Numbered from the stretch's first letter, positions 1-6,680 are shown. The stretch: 20,358 bases of DNA from a virus (IMGVR_UViG_3300025141_000997:1-20358), one strand, 5' to 3'. Program-made: numbers and translations. Notes: a model not told the origin generated them from the letters alone.

Positions 1-2
1 AA

Positions 3-104
3 GCGCCGGATAAGGGGCCGGATGCCCCGTCCGTTGTCGGCATCAAGATGGTCGGGCCGGAAGTGACCACCACCTACGAGGAAGTCAGCGAGGGGAAGGA
101 GTGA
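3..104 (+). CDS. C-terminal end of an unidentified protein (partial)
   Basis: The only frame open from the left edge starts at base 3 and ends at TGA 102-104. It gives about 33 residues, rich in Glu, Lys, Val and Pro and ending in VSEGKE. The other two forward frames hit stops early. Third positions are mostly G or C, as in the neighbouring genes. The stop overlaps the GTG start of the methyltransferase (GTGA) and is followed directly by the ATG at 105, which suggests translational coupling. I do not recognise the protein, and no domain can be assigned from this tail. Confidence 0.6.
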   Translation, partial: APDKGPDAPSVVGIKMVGPEVTTTYEEVSEGKE

Positions 105-1039
105 ATGTCCTCGATTTGTTCAGCGGCATCGGCGGCTTCAGCCTCGGACTTGAGAGAGCCGGAGCTTTTCACACAGTTGCCTTCTGTGAGCGAGAGCCCT
201 TCTGCCAGGCCGTCCTTGGAAAGCACTGGCCCGACACGCCCATCTACGACGATGTCAGAACCATCCCGACAGATAGACTTGGAGGAATTGACCTCATCTG
301 CGGCGGGTTCCCATGCCAGCCCTGGAGTGTCGCCGGGAAGCAGCGAGGCGCGGAAGATGACCGTGATCTCTGGCCGGCGATGGCTGCCCTTGTTAAAAAG
401 CTACGGCCTACATGGGTCATTGGCGAGAATGTCAGAGGTTTTGTTAACCAGCCGATGGGGCTCCAGCGCAGCCTTTCTGACCTGGAAAGCCTCGGCTACG
501 AAGCCGCAGCATTTGTTATTCCAGCTTGCGCCGTCGATGCCCCGCACCGACGCGACCGAGTTTGGATTGTTGCCAACTCCGACAACGCCATTGGGCGGCG
601 GGGAAAGGAGCGGCGACAGGGCTGGCACGGGCAATCTGAACTACATGGCGCGGAAAGGCTTGTGGCCGACGCCCAGCGTGAGGAAGACCGGCGGCGGCGA
701 GTACCAAGACCCGGAAAAGATACGAGCAAGAATGGCAAAGGGTCATCAGACGAATTTGGGAGACATCGTGAAGCTGTGGCCGACGCCCGACGCCACGCCA
801 CGCGGGCCAGCGAAGAAATGGACGGGGACACGCCCAAGCGGAGCCAAGGAATCTTTGACGCTGCAAACGGCAGTAAAGATGTGGTCGATCCCGCAAGGTG
901 GCTCCCTGAACCCGACGTGGGTCGAGTGGCTCATGGGGTTCCCAGAAGGGTGGACCGACTTAAAGCCCTCGGAAATGCCGTTGTCCCGCAAGTCGTCGAG
1001 CAGCTCGGGCGAGCGATAATGGAAGCAAGTGATGAGTGA
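101..1039 (+). CDS. DNA (cytosine-C5) methyltransferase, orphan phage type
   Basis: This 312-residue protein would transfer a methyl group from S-adenosylmethionine to C5 of cytosine in DNA. Seen in sequence: motif I DLFSGIGGFSLGLERAG (residues 5-21, SAM binding); motif IV GGFPCQPWS (68-76) with catalytic Cys72; motif VI ENV (109-111); motif VIII HRRDRVWIV (149-157); motifs IX-X RVDRLKALGNAVVPQVV (283-299). Residues about 158-272, where the target-recognition domain should lie, are Arg/Asp/Lys/Gly-rich and poorly ordered in appearance, with recurring VA(D/N)(A/S) blocks. The start is GTG at 101, with AGGGG at 91-95 as a plausible ribosome site. No restriction endonuclease is adjacent, so a solitary self-protection role is inferred. 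The 3' end overlaps terL by 8 bases. A second long frame covers nearly the whole gene. Confidence 0.93.
   Translation: MNVLDLFSGIGGFSLGLERAGAFHTVAFCEREPFCQAVLGKHWPDTPIYDDVRTIPTDRLGGIDLICGGFPCQPWSVAGKQRGAEDDRDLWPAMAALVKKLRPTWVIGENVRGFVNQPMGLQRSLSDLESLGYEAAAFVIPACAVDAPHRRDRVWIVANSDNAIGRRGKERRQGWHGQSELHGAERLVADAQREEDRRRRVPRPGKDTSKNGKGSSDEFGRHREAVADARRHATRASEEMDGDTPKRSQGIFDAANGSKDVVDPARWLPEPDVGRVAHGVPRRVDRLKALGNAVVPQVVEQLGRAIMEASDE
105..1019 (+). CDS. Overlapping +1-frame ORF inside the methyltransferase gene; W/P-motif protein of unknown function
   Basis: ATG at 105 follows the upstream stop directly (TGA then ATG) and sits 3 bases after AAGGAG (96-101). It opens a 304-codon frame, +1 relative to the methyltransferase. 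The N-terminal third is Ser/Ala/Thr-rich and could be a shadow. From about residue 95 it looks like real protein: hydrophobic/aromatic blocks (AAFLTWKASATKPQHLLFQL), a repeated LLPTPT / LWPTPS / LWPTPD / MWSIPQ motif, and a C-terminal LNPTWVEWLMGFPEGWTDL. From memory, unverified, similar LWPTP- and WLMGFP-containing proteins recur next to or inside phage methyltransferase genes. The WLMGFP segment also resembles the xGFPxx(F/W) block between motifs VIII and IX of C5 methyltransferases. At 602-788 a hand count gives about three-quarters G/C in third positions here, against about half in the methyltransferase frame. The alternative is a conserved but untranslated shadow. Confidence 0.55.
   Translation: MSSICSAASAASASDLREPELFTQLPSVSESPSARPSLESTGPTRPSTTMSEPSRQIDLEELTSSAAGSHASPGVSPGSSEARKMTVISGRRWLPLLKSYGLHGSLARMSEVLLTSRWGSSAAFLTWKASATKPQHLLFQLAPSMPRTDATEFGLLPTPTTPLGGGERSGDRAGTGNLNYMARKGLWPTPSVRKTGGGEYQDPEKIRARMAKGHQTNLGDIVKLWPTPDATPRGPAKKWTGTRPSGAKESLTLQTAVKMWSIPQGGSLNPTWVEWLMGFPEGWTDLKPSEMPLSRKSSSSSGER
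567..893 (+). repeat. Four dispersed copies of a 15-base element, TTGTGGCCGACGCCC type
   Basis: Copies lie at 567-581 (TTGTTGCCAACTCCG), 660-674 (TTGTGGCCGACGCCC), 774-788 (CTGTGGCCGACGCCC) and 879-893 (ATGTGGTCGATCCCG). Copies 2 and 3 differ at one base. All are in the same phase: each encodes VA(D/N)(A/S) or VVDP in the methyltransferase frame and L(L/W)PTP or MWSIP in the overlapping frame. Spacing is irregular (about 93, 114 and 105 bases), so this is not a simple tandem array. Whether selection acts on protein, RNA or DNA cannot be told from one genome. Confidence 0.7.
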
Positions 1040-2555
1040 CACGGCTGATCTCAACCTCGATTTTTCCACAGCCCCCACGATCTGGAAATTCCTGACCTCG
1101 GATAAGTTCGTCCGGGGCATCATGGGGCCGGTGGGCAGCGGCAAGAGCTATGCCTGTGCCGCCGAGATCATGTTGCGCGCGGTCAAACAGAAACCGTCTC
1201 CCCGTGACGGCATCCGCTACTCCAGGTTTGTCGTCGTGCGGAACTCCTACCCGATGCTCAGAACCACCACCCTCAAAACATGGATGGAGATATTTCCCGA
1301 AAACATCTGGGGCAGGGCGCATTGGTCGCCGCCCATCACCCATCACATCAAACTGCCCAGCCGTGAAGGGGCGCACGGCGTCGATTGCGAGGTGATCTTT
1401 CTGGCCCTCGACCAGCCGAAAGATGTTCGTAAGCTGCTCTCCCTGGAATTGACCGGCGCCTGGATCAATGAGTGCCGTGAACTTCCCAAAGCAATCGTGG
1501 ACGGATTAACACACAGGGTTGGGAGATACCCCACAAAGGCCGATGGCGGCCCCACATGGCGCGGTATCTGGATGGACAGTAACCCCTGCGACTCGGATCA
1601 CTGGTACTGGCGGCTGGCAGAGGGCAAGGAGGCGCCGCTTGGCACCTATGCCTGGGAATTTTTTCGCCAACCGCCCGGTGTGCTTGAGGTTCCTGAAGAG
1701 GATTTACCTGAAAATCCAGAGTTCAATGGGTTTGTCATGTCGGCCGGCAAATGGTGGATGGCAAACCCTTCCGCTGAAAACGTCAAAAACGTGCCCCCAG
1801 GTTATTACGATCAGCTCGTGGGCGGCAAGAATCTGGACTGGATACGGTGTTACGCGAAGGGTGAATACACCTACGTTGTCGAGGGCAAGCCGATCACGCC
1901 GGAGTATGATGACGAGGCGATGACGGAGGAAACGCTTGAGTACGATCCAACCTTGCCCCTGCAAATCGGCCTTGATTTTGGCTTGACGCCCGCTGCCGTA
2001 TTTGGCCAGCGTACGGTGCATGGCCAGTGGCGGATAATCCATGAGCTAGTCACGTTTGACATGGGGTTGGAGAATTTCGGCACCAAACTGAAGGCGGAAA
2101 TCGAAACCCTGTTTTACAAAGCGGAGGTGATGATCTGGGGCGATCCGGCTGGCCAGCAGCGCGACCAGATTTACGAAACCACTTCGTTTTCCTACCTCCA
2201 ATCCATTGGCTTGTTGGCGCGTCCCACGGCGACGAATGACTGGAAAACGCGGCGTGAGGCGATGGCAGCGCCTATGATCCGCTTCATCGACAAGAAGCCC
2301 GGATTGCTGGTCAGTCGCAAATGCGCCCGTATCCGTAAGGCGCTGGCCGGGGGCTACCACTTCTCCCGTGTTGCCATCGGCGCCGGTCAGGAGCGTTTCA
2401 AGGATGTGCCAAATAAGAACGAACACAGCCACGTTGGGGACGCCTATGGCTACCTCGTTCTAGGCGGCGGCGAACACAAACGGATGACGCGACGCCCCAT
2501 GACATGGCGGCAAATCCCACGGGCAAAAATGGATTTCAACCTCTACGATGCTTGA
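1032..2555 (+). CDS. terL: Terminase large subunit (packaging ATPase and nuclease)
   Basis: This is the motor that cuts concatemeric phage DNA and pumps it into the prohead through the portal. Counting from GTG 1029, residues 33-40 form a Walker A loop, GPVGSGKS. A Walker B-like segment, LTGAWINECRELP, follows, with the hydrophobic strand and NE acid typical of phage terminases, then a RVGRYP block. The C-terminal RNase H-like nuclease acids are visible as IGLDFG (D316), WGDPAG (D372) and HVGDAYGYL (D471). Length is about 507 residues, normal for the family. ATG 1032 is preferred over GTG 1029 because GGAAG at 1021-1025 lies six bases upstream. The gene overlaps the methyltransferase stop and, by 8 bases, the next gene. 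No small terminase subunit is recognised in the window. Confidence 0.95.
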   Translation: MSDTADLNLDFSTAPTIWKFLTSDKFVRGIMGPVGSGKSYACAAEIMLRAVKQKPSPRDGIRYSRFVVVRNSYPMLRTTTLKTWMEIFPENIWGRAHWSPPITHHIKLPSREGAHGVDCEVIFLALDQPKDVRKLLSLELTGAWINECRELPKAIVDGLTHRVGRYPTKADGGPTWRGIWMDSNPCDSDHWYWRLAEGKEAPLGTYAWEFFRQPPGVLEVPEEDLPENPEFNGFVMSAGKWWMANPSAENVKNVPPGYYDQLVGGKNLDWIRCYAKGEYTYVVEGKPITPEYDDEAMTEETLEYDPTLPLQIGLDFGLTPAAVFGQRTVHGQWRIIHELVTFDMGLENFGTKLKAEIETLFYKAEVMIWGDPAGQQRDQIYETTSFSYLQSIGLLARPTATNDWKTRREAMAAPMIRFIDKKPGLLVSRKCARIRKALAGGYHFSRVAIGAGQERFKDVPNKNEHSHVGDAYGYLVLGGGEHKRMTRRPMTWRQIPRAKMDFNLYDA

Positions 2556-3135
2556 CGATATCACCGCACTCAATCGCCACATGAAGCTCGATGAATCGCG
2601 GAAACTTGTCGAGTTCCATCCCGGCTTCCTCAAGCTGATGAACTTGCGAAAATGGGATCAGGTATTTCCAAACAACATCCCCGATTATGACCAGCTAACC
2701 AAAATGTATTGCGATATCGGTTACGCCTGGTGCGGGGTTGCGGATGGCAAACCCGTATGCGCTTTCGGCGTTGTTCCACTATGGCGGGGCGTTGGTGATG
2801 TCTGGATGGTCACGGACGTTGAATTACCAACCTATGGGCGCACCTTCCACCGTGTCGCGAAGCAAATGTTTGATATTTATATTGGCGAGTTATGGATGGT
2901 TCGCCTTCAATGCACGGTCCATTCGCGTAACTTTCAGGCTATCAAATGGATCAAGAAGATGCGATTTTTGGAGGAGGGTTTGTTGAAAAAATACGGCCCT
3001 GATGGCCATGATTTTTATATGTTCGCGAGGTTAAGTGATGGGCGGCATCCTGAGTTCCCCCAAGACACCAGCGCCACCGCCCGGACCAGACCCGGAAGTT
3101 CTGCGAATGCAGAAAGAGCAGGAAGATCGCATTGA
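2548..3135 (+). CDS. GNAT-fold acetyltransferase-like phage protein
   Basis: The protein has 195 residues. The pattern W..V.DGKPVCAFGV (substrate strand region), then a helix after WMVTDVELP, then RNFQAIKWIKKMRFLEEG and a final DGHDFYMFARL strand fits the acyl-CoA N-acyltransferase (GNAT) fold as seen in podovirus proteins. In T7-like phages a protein with this pattern (DUF2833/gp13-like) is needed for virion morphogenesis, but I cannot show orthology. The N-terminus overlaps terL by 8 bases (ATG 2548). Residues after about 163 form a polar, low-complexity tail rich in Arg, Ser, Thr and Pro that overlaps the next gene by 98 bases. Whether it has acetyltransferase activity or only a structural role is unknown. 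Confidence 0.75.
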   Translation: MLDDITALNRHMKLDESRKLVEFHPGFLKLMNLRKWDQVFPNNIPDYDQLTKMYCDIGYAWCGVADGKPVCAFGVVPLWRGVGDVWMVTDVELPTYGRTFHRVAKQMFDIYIGELWMVRLQCTVHSRNFQAIKWIKKMRFLEEGLLKKYGPDGHDFYMFARLSDGRHPEFPQDTSATARTRPGSSANAERAGRSH

Positions 3136-3319
3136 GGCAAAGGAGCGCGAAGACGCGAAGGCACTTGCTGCCCGCCGCCGCGCTCGTCGCCAAGGCGGGA
3201 AACGCAGCCTCCTCTCCATTGATCCCCTCTTGGATACACAAAGTCCATATCTCGGTGTTCCAGAGCAGACGGAACTCGGTGATGTGGCGTTCAAGCAAAA
3301 AACGGGGTCCAGCAAATGA
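3038..3319 (+). CDS. Small proline- and charge-rich phage protein
   Basis: This protein of about 93 residues starts MGGILSSPK, followed by a Pro-rich stretch (PAPPPGPDP). A highly charged, probably helical segment comes next (residues about 20-55, Glu/Lys/Arg/Gln-rich), ending in RRRARRQGGKRS, then a polar tail. GAGG at 3027-3030 lies seven bases upstream of ATG 3038, so ATG is preferred over GTG 3035. A small protein of this make-up between a GNAT-like gene and the portal is familiar from podovirus genomes, without a known function. The stop overlaps the next start (ATGA, 3316-3319). Confidence 0.7.
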   Translation: MGGILSSPKTPAPPPGPDPEVLRMQKEQEDRIEAKEREDAKALAARRRARRQGGKRSLLSIDPLLDTQSPYLGVPEQTELGDVAFKQKTGSSK

Positions 3320-3774
3320 GTGGAACGGGACCGGGCGGTGGAACAGGCGCGCAGGGCGGCAAGGAAAGCCAAATGAGCGCGAAAGGTAATTTATCAGGAT
3401 TAGCGGCTGTGACCGCTGCTGGTCAGGCCGCGTCGCCGGTTGGGAATGTTAGCTCTGGCTTTGCATCGCAGGGTATGGGGCTGGGCGAGGGGGCCGTTGG
3501 CCAGGGCGCGCCTAATCAGTTGACGAGTGGTGCTTCCATCCAACAGGCGTTTTTAACACCAAAGCCAACAGCACCAGGAATTACCGCCGCCGCCACACCG
3601 GCAACGGTGGCTGAAAAATCCCCACTTTACGACAATGCGGCAATATTGGCAGCGGAGAAGCGTAATTTGAGGCAGCGAAAGAGGCCGCTGCTTGCACAAA
3701 CCGATGCCACAGCTTCAACACTTGGTTCATCCGGCAATATATTCAATAGAAAAGACTATGGCACGACGATCTAG
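3316..3774 (+). CDS. Gly/Ala/Thr-rich small phage protein of unknown function
   Basis: This 152-residue protein is coupled to the upstream gene through an ATGA overlap and overlaps the portal start by 17 bases. The first 110 residues are low complexity (Gly, Ala, Ser, Thr, Pro, Gln) and probably disordered. A short charged segment follows (ILAAEKRNLRQRKRP), then SGNIFNRKDYGTT at the C-terminus. The short C-terminal motif resembles ends of small podovirus head proteins I have seen, but I cannot name a family. The gene is supported by its position, coupling and continuous frame rather than by a domain. It may be a minor virion component. Confidence 0.62.
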   Translation: MSGTGPGGGTGAQGGKESQMSAKGNLSGLAAVTAAGQAASPVGNVSSGFASQGMGLGEGAVGQGAPNQLTSGASIQQAFLTPKPTAPGITAAATPATVAEKSPLYDNAAILAAEKRNLRQRKRPLLAQTDATASTLGSSGNIFNRKDYGTTI

Positions 3775-5347
3775 GCGGAAGCCGTCCAAATCAGCCAAAA
3801 AGATCAAAAAACGCTTTGATGCCGCGTGGTCGGCAAAGGAAAACTGGCGTGGTCTTTACGAGCAGTGCTACGAATATGCACTGCCCCAGCGCAACCTCTA
3901 TGATGGAAGCTGGAAATCGGGAACATCAGGCAAGCAAAAAAGCGGCAAGGTGTTCGACAGCACGGCGGTGCATGGCGTTAATCGTTTCGCCAACCGGCTA
4001 CAGTCTGGATTGTTTCCACCCGATAAACATTGGATGGCGTTACAGCCGGGGACAGATATTCCTCCTGAAGCCGATTCTGATGTTCGTATGGGATGCCAGG
4101 AACTAACCGATAGGTTCTTCACGCTTATCCGACAAACCAATTTTGATCTCGCTCTTGGTGAGTTCTTGATGGACCTCGCGGTCGGCACCGGCATCATGTT
4201 GATCCAACCCGGCACCGCGCTCAAGCCGATCAACTTCCGCGCCATCCCCCAATTCCAGGTGGCGTTGGAGGAAGGGCCAGGGGGCGTGGTGGAAAACGTC
4301 TATCGGAAAATCCGCACTCCGGTTGAAAACATTAAACGTGAATGGCCTGACGCCAAGCTCTCCGAAACATTGGAGCGATTGTTGGAAGACAAGCCGCAAG
4401 AGCCTGTCGAGCTACAGGAAAGCACTGTGGTCAACGTGCGCGACGGCGGCTTTGATTATTACATCTGCTACAAGGGCGACGGCGATGAATCCGACATGCT
4501 GGTGTATCGCTATCTAAAAACCTCCCCGTGGGTGGTCTCACGCTACATGAAAGCGAGTGGTGAGGTGTACGGGCGCGGGCCTGTGGTTCAGGCTCTTGAG
4601 GATATCAAATCCTTGAACAAGACAGTCGAGTTGCTTCTCAAGAACGCCAGCATTGGCATCGCCGGGGTATATACAGCCGTTGATGACGGTGTGCTAAACC
4701 CCCAGACGATCCGCATCGTTCCCGGCGCAGTGGTTCCCGTGGCGCGAAATGGCGGGCCGCAAGGGCCATCCCTTCAGCCATTGCCCCGTGCCGGCGATCT
4801 TCAATTGACACAGATTGTCTTGCAAGACCTGCGCATGAACATCAAGCGCATCCTTCTCGATGATAGCCTCCCGCCAGATAATATGAGCGCCCGCAGCGCC
4901 ACGGAGATTGTCGAAAGAATGCGTGAGCTTGCGACCAATCTCGGATCAGCTTTCGGGCGTCTCATTACCGAAACGATGGTGCCGATTGTGGTGCGTTCTA
5001 TGGCAGTCATGGAGGAAGCGCGGATCATTCCCAAGCTGCCGCTATCGATCAACGGCCAGGAGATCAAGGTTGTTCCGGTTTCGCCTTTGGCCCAGGCGCA
5101 GAACATGGACGATGTGCAAGATGTGATGCAGTGGATGGGTATCGCCTCGCAGATGGGGCCGGCGGGACTCGCCACTATCAAGGCAGACGCTATTTCCGAT
5201 TGGGTAGCGGATAGGCTGGGCGTCCCGATGCAGTTGCGAACAACGGAGGAGGAGAGAATGCAGATGGAGCAGATGGCGCAACAGATGATGCAGCAACAGA
5301 TGGCGCAAGGTGATGAAGGACCGCCTCCTGAAGCGGCGCCGGCTTGA
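3758..5347 (+). CDS. Portal (head-to-tail connector) protein
   Basis: The predicted 529-residue protein forms the dodecameric ring at the capsid vertex through which DNA passes. The N-terminal basic stretch leads into AAWSAKENWRGLYEQCYEYALPQ. Mid-protein there is VYGRGPVVQALEDIKSLN, and later LPPDNMSARSATEIVERMREL. All are typical of the T7-type head-tail connector family (PF12236 by recall). The C-terminus is Met/Gln-rich (MEQMAQQMMQQQM) and ends Pro/Ala-rich. The frame is open from TTG 3692, but ATG 3758 gives the usual N-terminus and only a 17-base overlap with the previous gene, so I prefer it. The stop overlaps the next ATG (TGATG, 5345-5349). Confidence 0.93.
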   Translation: MARRSRRKPSKSAKKIKKRFDAAWSAKENWRGLYEQCYEYALPQRNLYDGSWKSGTSGKQKSGKVFDSTAVHGVNRFANRLQSGLFPPDKHWMALQPGTDIPPEADSDVRMGCQELTDRFFTLIRQTNFDLALGEFLMDLAVGTGIMLIQPGTALKPINFRAIPQFQVALEEGPGGVVENVYRKIRTPVENIKREWPDAKLSETLERLLEDKPQEPVELQESTVVNVRDGGFDYYICYKGDGDESDMLVYRYLKTSPWVVSRYMKASGEVYGRGPVVQALEDIKSLNKTVELLLKNASIGIAGVYTAVDDGVLNPQTIRIVPGAVVPVARNGGPQGPSLQPLPRAGDLQLTQIVLQDLRMNIKRILLDDSLPPDNMSARSATEIVERMRELATNLGSAFGRLITETMVPIVVRSMAVMEEARIIPKLPLSINGQEIKVVPVSPLAQAQNMDDVQDVMQWMGIASQMGPAGLATIKADAISDWVADRLGVPMQLRTTEEERMQMEQMAQQMMQQQMAQGDEGPPPEAAPA

Positions 5348-5634
5348 TGGCTGACATAATAGACATTAGCTCTCCCGGCTGGGAGGGCGTCAATGCCGAG
5401 CAACCCTTACCTCCCCCGCAAAGCGATACCAAACAGGGGGCGCTGGACCGCGCTCTCGCGCATATCTTCGATGGCCCTGACGGCGAGATAGTGGTGGAGT
5501 GGTTGACGGCGGCGTATCTCACGCAACCTTGTTGGGCGCCGGGATACAGCACTGATTTTGGCTTTTTCAGGGAAGGGCAAAATACTTTAATCAGGGAAAT
5601 GTTGATGCGGGCCAACAGAGCGAGAGGGACGTAA
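5347..5634 (+). CDS. Bbp19-like small phage structural protein
   Basis: The predicted 95-residue protein carries ALDRALAHIFDGPDGEIVVEW followed by a central aromatic region and FFREGQNTLIREML. This matches the pattern of the Bbp19-like podovirus family (a helix, D-G turn, then F.eGQR....il) as I remember it. The function is not established, but the gene lies between portal and scaffold in many podoviruses. ATG 5347 overlaps the portal stop by one base. TTG 5344 is an in-frame alternative but less likely. The TAA stop overlaps the scaffold ATG by one base. Confidence 0.7.
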   Translation: MADIIDISSPGWEGVNAEQPLPPPQSDTKQGALDRALAHIFDGPDGEIVVEWLTAAYLTQPCWAPGYSTDFGFFREGQNTLIREMLMRANRARGT

Positions 5635-6449
5635 TGGCTGAGACAGAGACTGTACAGGAACAGGTGGGCGAAGCAGTACCGGAGGAAGGGCTGCTGTCCG
5701 ATGCGCCGAGTGTATCACCGGAAGACGCGGCGCCAGCGGAGAATGCACCGGAGCCGGATCATACGGACCCGGCCACCGGGGATGAAAAACCGGATTGGCT
5801 GGCGGATCGTTTCTGGAATGACGAGAAGGGCGCTGATTTCGAGGGCTTGGCGAAAAGCCAGACCGAGCTTTACAAAAAGCTCCGCAATGGACGCCATATC
5901 GTCCCGGAAGACGGCGCCTATGATCTGAAATTTCTCGATGACAAGGTGGCGGAAGACGATGAGTTGCTCGGCTCCTTCAAGAAGGTCGCCGCCGAGCGGG
6001 GACTGACACAGGACGACTTTGAATCCATCGTTGGCCTTGTTGCTAACAACAGACCGGAGGACACCGTTCAGGAGGAGGAGTTCGATAGACAGGCGGAACT
6101 CGAAAAACTCGGTCCCGATGGACAAGCGGTGATAAATGGTCATGTCAAATGGGCGCAAGAGATGGTACGCGAAGGGGCGTGGACGGGTGATGATTTCGAT
6201 GAGTTCAAGGTCTGGGGCGGTTCGGCAAACGGCATTCGCGCCTTGACCCGGTTACGGCAATATTATGGCGAGAAAACCATTCCGATTCAGGCCGCGCACG
6301 ATACCTCGGATGTGGTCACGCAATCGGAACTCGAAAGCATGATTGCCGATCCCAAGTACAATAGCGATGCAGGTTACCGCCAGAAGGTCTACCAGCAACT
6401 GGAAAAGATGGACCCCAAGGCAGAAGGACACATGCCTAGTCTTGGATAA
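5634..6449 (+). CDS. Capsid assembly scaffold protein
   Basis: This 271-residue acidic protein would template prohead assembly and be lost on maturation. The first 60 residues are Glu/Ala/Pro-rich and probably disordered. The sequence then reads DWLADRFWNDEKGADFEGLA, followed by KSQTELYKKL, the usual P-x-K-F-W...L-x-K-S-Y-x-E-L signature of podovirus scaffolds. A YDL...D strand and long charged helices follow. The C-terminal part (residues about 225-271) is helical and basic/acidic mixed, and would contact capsid protein by analogy. GAGGG at 5624-5628 precedes the ATG by five bases. It lies between portal and capsid, as expected. Confidence 0.88.
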   Translation: MAETETVQEQVGEAVPEEGLLSDAPSVSPEDAAPAENAPEPDHTDPATGDEKPDWLADRFWNDEKGADFEGLAKSQTELYKKLRNGRHIVPEDGAYDLKFLDDKVAEDDELLGSFKKVAAERGLTQDDFESIVGLVANNRPEDTVQEEEFDRQAELEKLGPDGQAVINGHVKWAQEMVREGAWTGDDFDEFKVWGGSANGIRALTRLRQYYGEKTIPIQAAHDTSDVVTQSELESMIADPKYNSDAGYRQKVYQQLEKMDPKAEGHMPSLG

Positions 6450-6455
6450 TGTTCT

Positions 6456-6680
6456 GTGTCCCGCGCCATTGATAAGCCCAACATCCCGCCGGAGTCCTGT
6501 GAACATATCGACAGGGTGATGGAATTGTCTGAGAGTTTGGCGGCGGAAACAGATGATGAAATATGCGCTGGGTACAACAGCATCATCAAAGAGGAATGTG
6601 AGTTGATCCGCACAATTAACTCACAATTGCGCGTGGCCAGTAAATTCTGGCATGACCGCCACAAACGCCGCCGTTCCTGA
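6456..6680 (+). CDS. Small helical phage protein with a CxHIDRV motif
   Basis: This 74-residue protein has a GTG start at 6456 and no strong ribosome-binding site. It contains CEHIDRVMELSESL near the N-terminus, then ECELIRTINSQLRVASKFW and a very basic end (HDRHKRRR). The C-x-x-IDRV...LIR..N..LR layout resembles a recurring class of small phage proteins encoded near capsid genes, from memory and with no known role. Two amphipathic helices are likely. It is the last gene before the 190-base non-coding region that holds the capsid promoter and leader. A later ATG (about codon 22) is possible but would remove the motif. Confidence 0.6.
   Translation: MSRAIDKPNIPPESCEHIDRVMELSESLAAETDDEICAGYNSIIKEECELIRTINSQLRVASKFWHDRHKRRRS

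Noticed and set aside
101-1039. Restriction-modification system around the methyltransferase
   Set aside because: No endonuclease-like protein is visible on either side. The upstream fragment is too short to judge and downstream is terL, so an orphan methyltransferase is the simpler reading.
101-1039. A sequencing frameshift splitting one methyltransferase into two frames
   Set aside because: The methyltransferase frame is complete from motif I to motif X without a shift, so no error is needed to explain it. The second frame is additional, not a continuation.
3692-3757. Longer portal start at TTG 3692
   Set aside because: It would extend the overlap with the upstream gene to 83 bases and add residues unlike portal N-termini. 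ATG 3758 fits better.
4801-5403. 200-codon reverse-strand frame over the portal gene
   Set aside because: It lies wholly opposite a well-supported portal gene, is Ser/Ile/Cys-rich with no domain pattern, and has no transcriptional context on that strand. The same applies to other reverse-strand frames, including those under the fibre (18272-18754) and tail genes.
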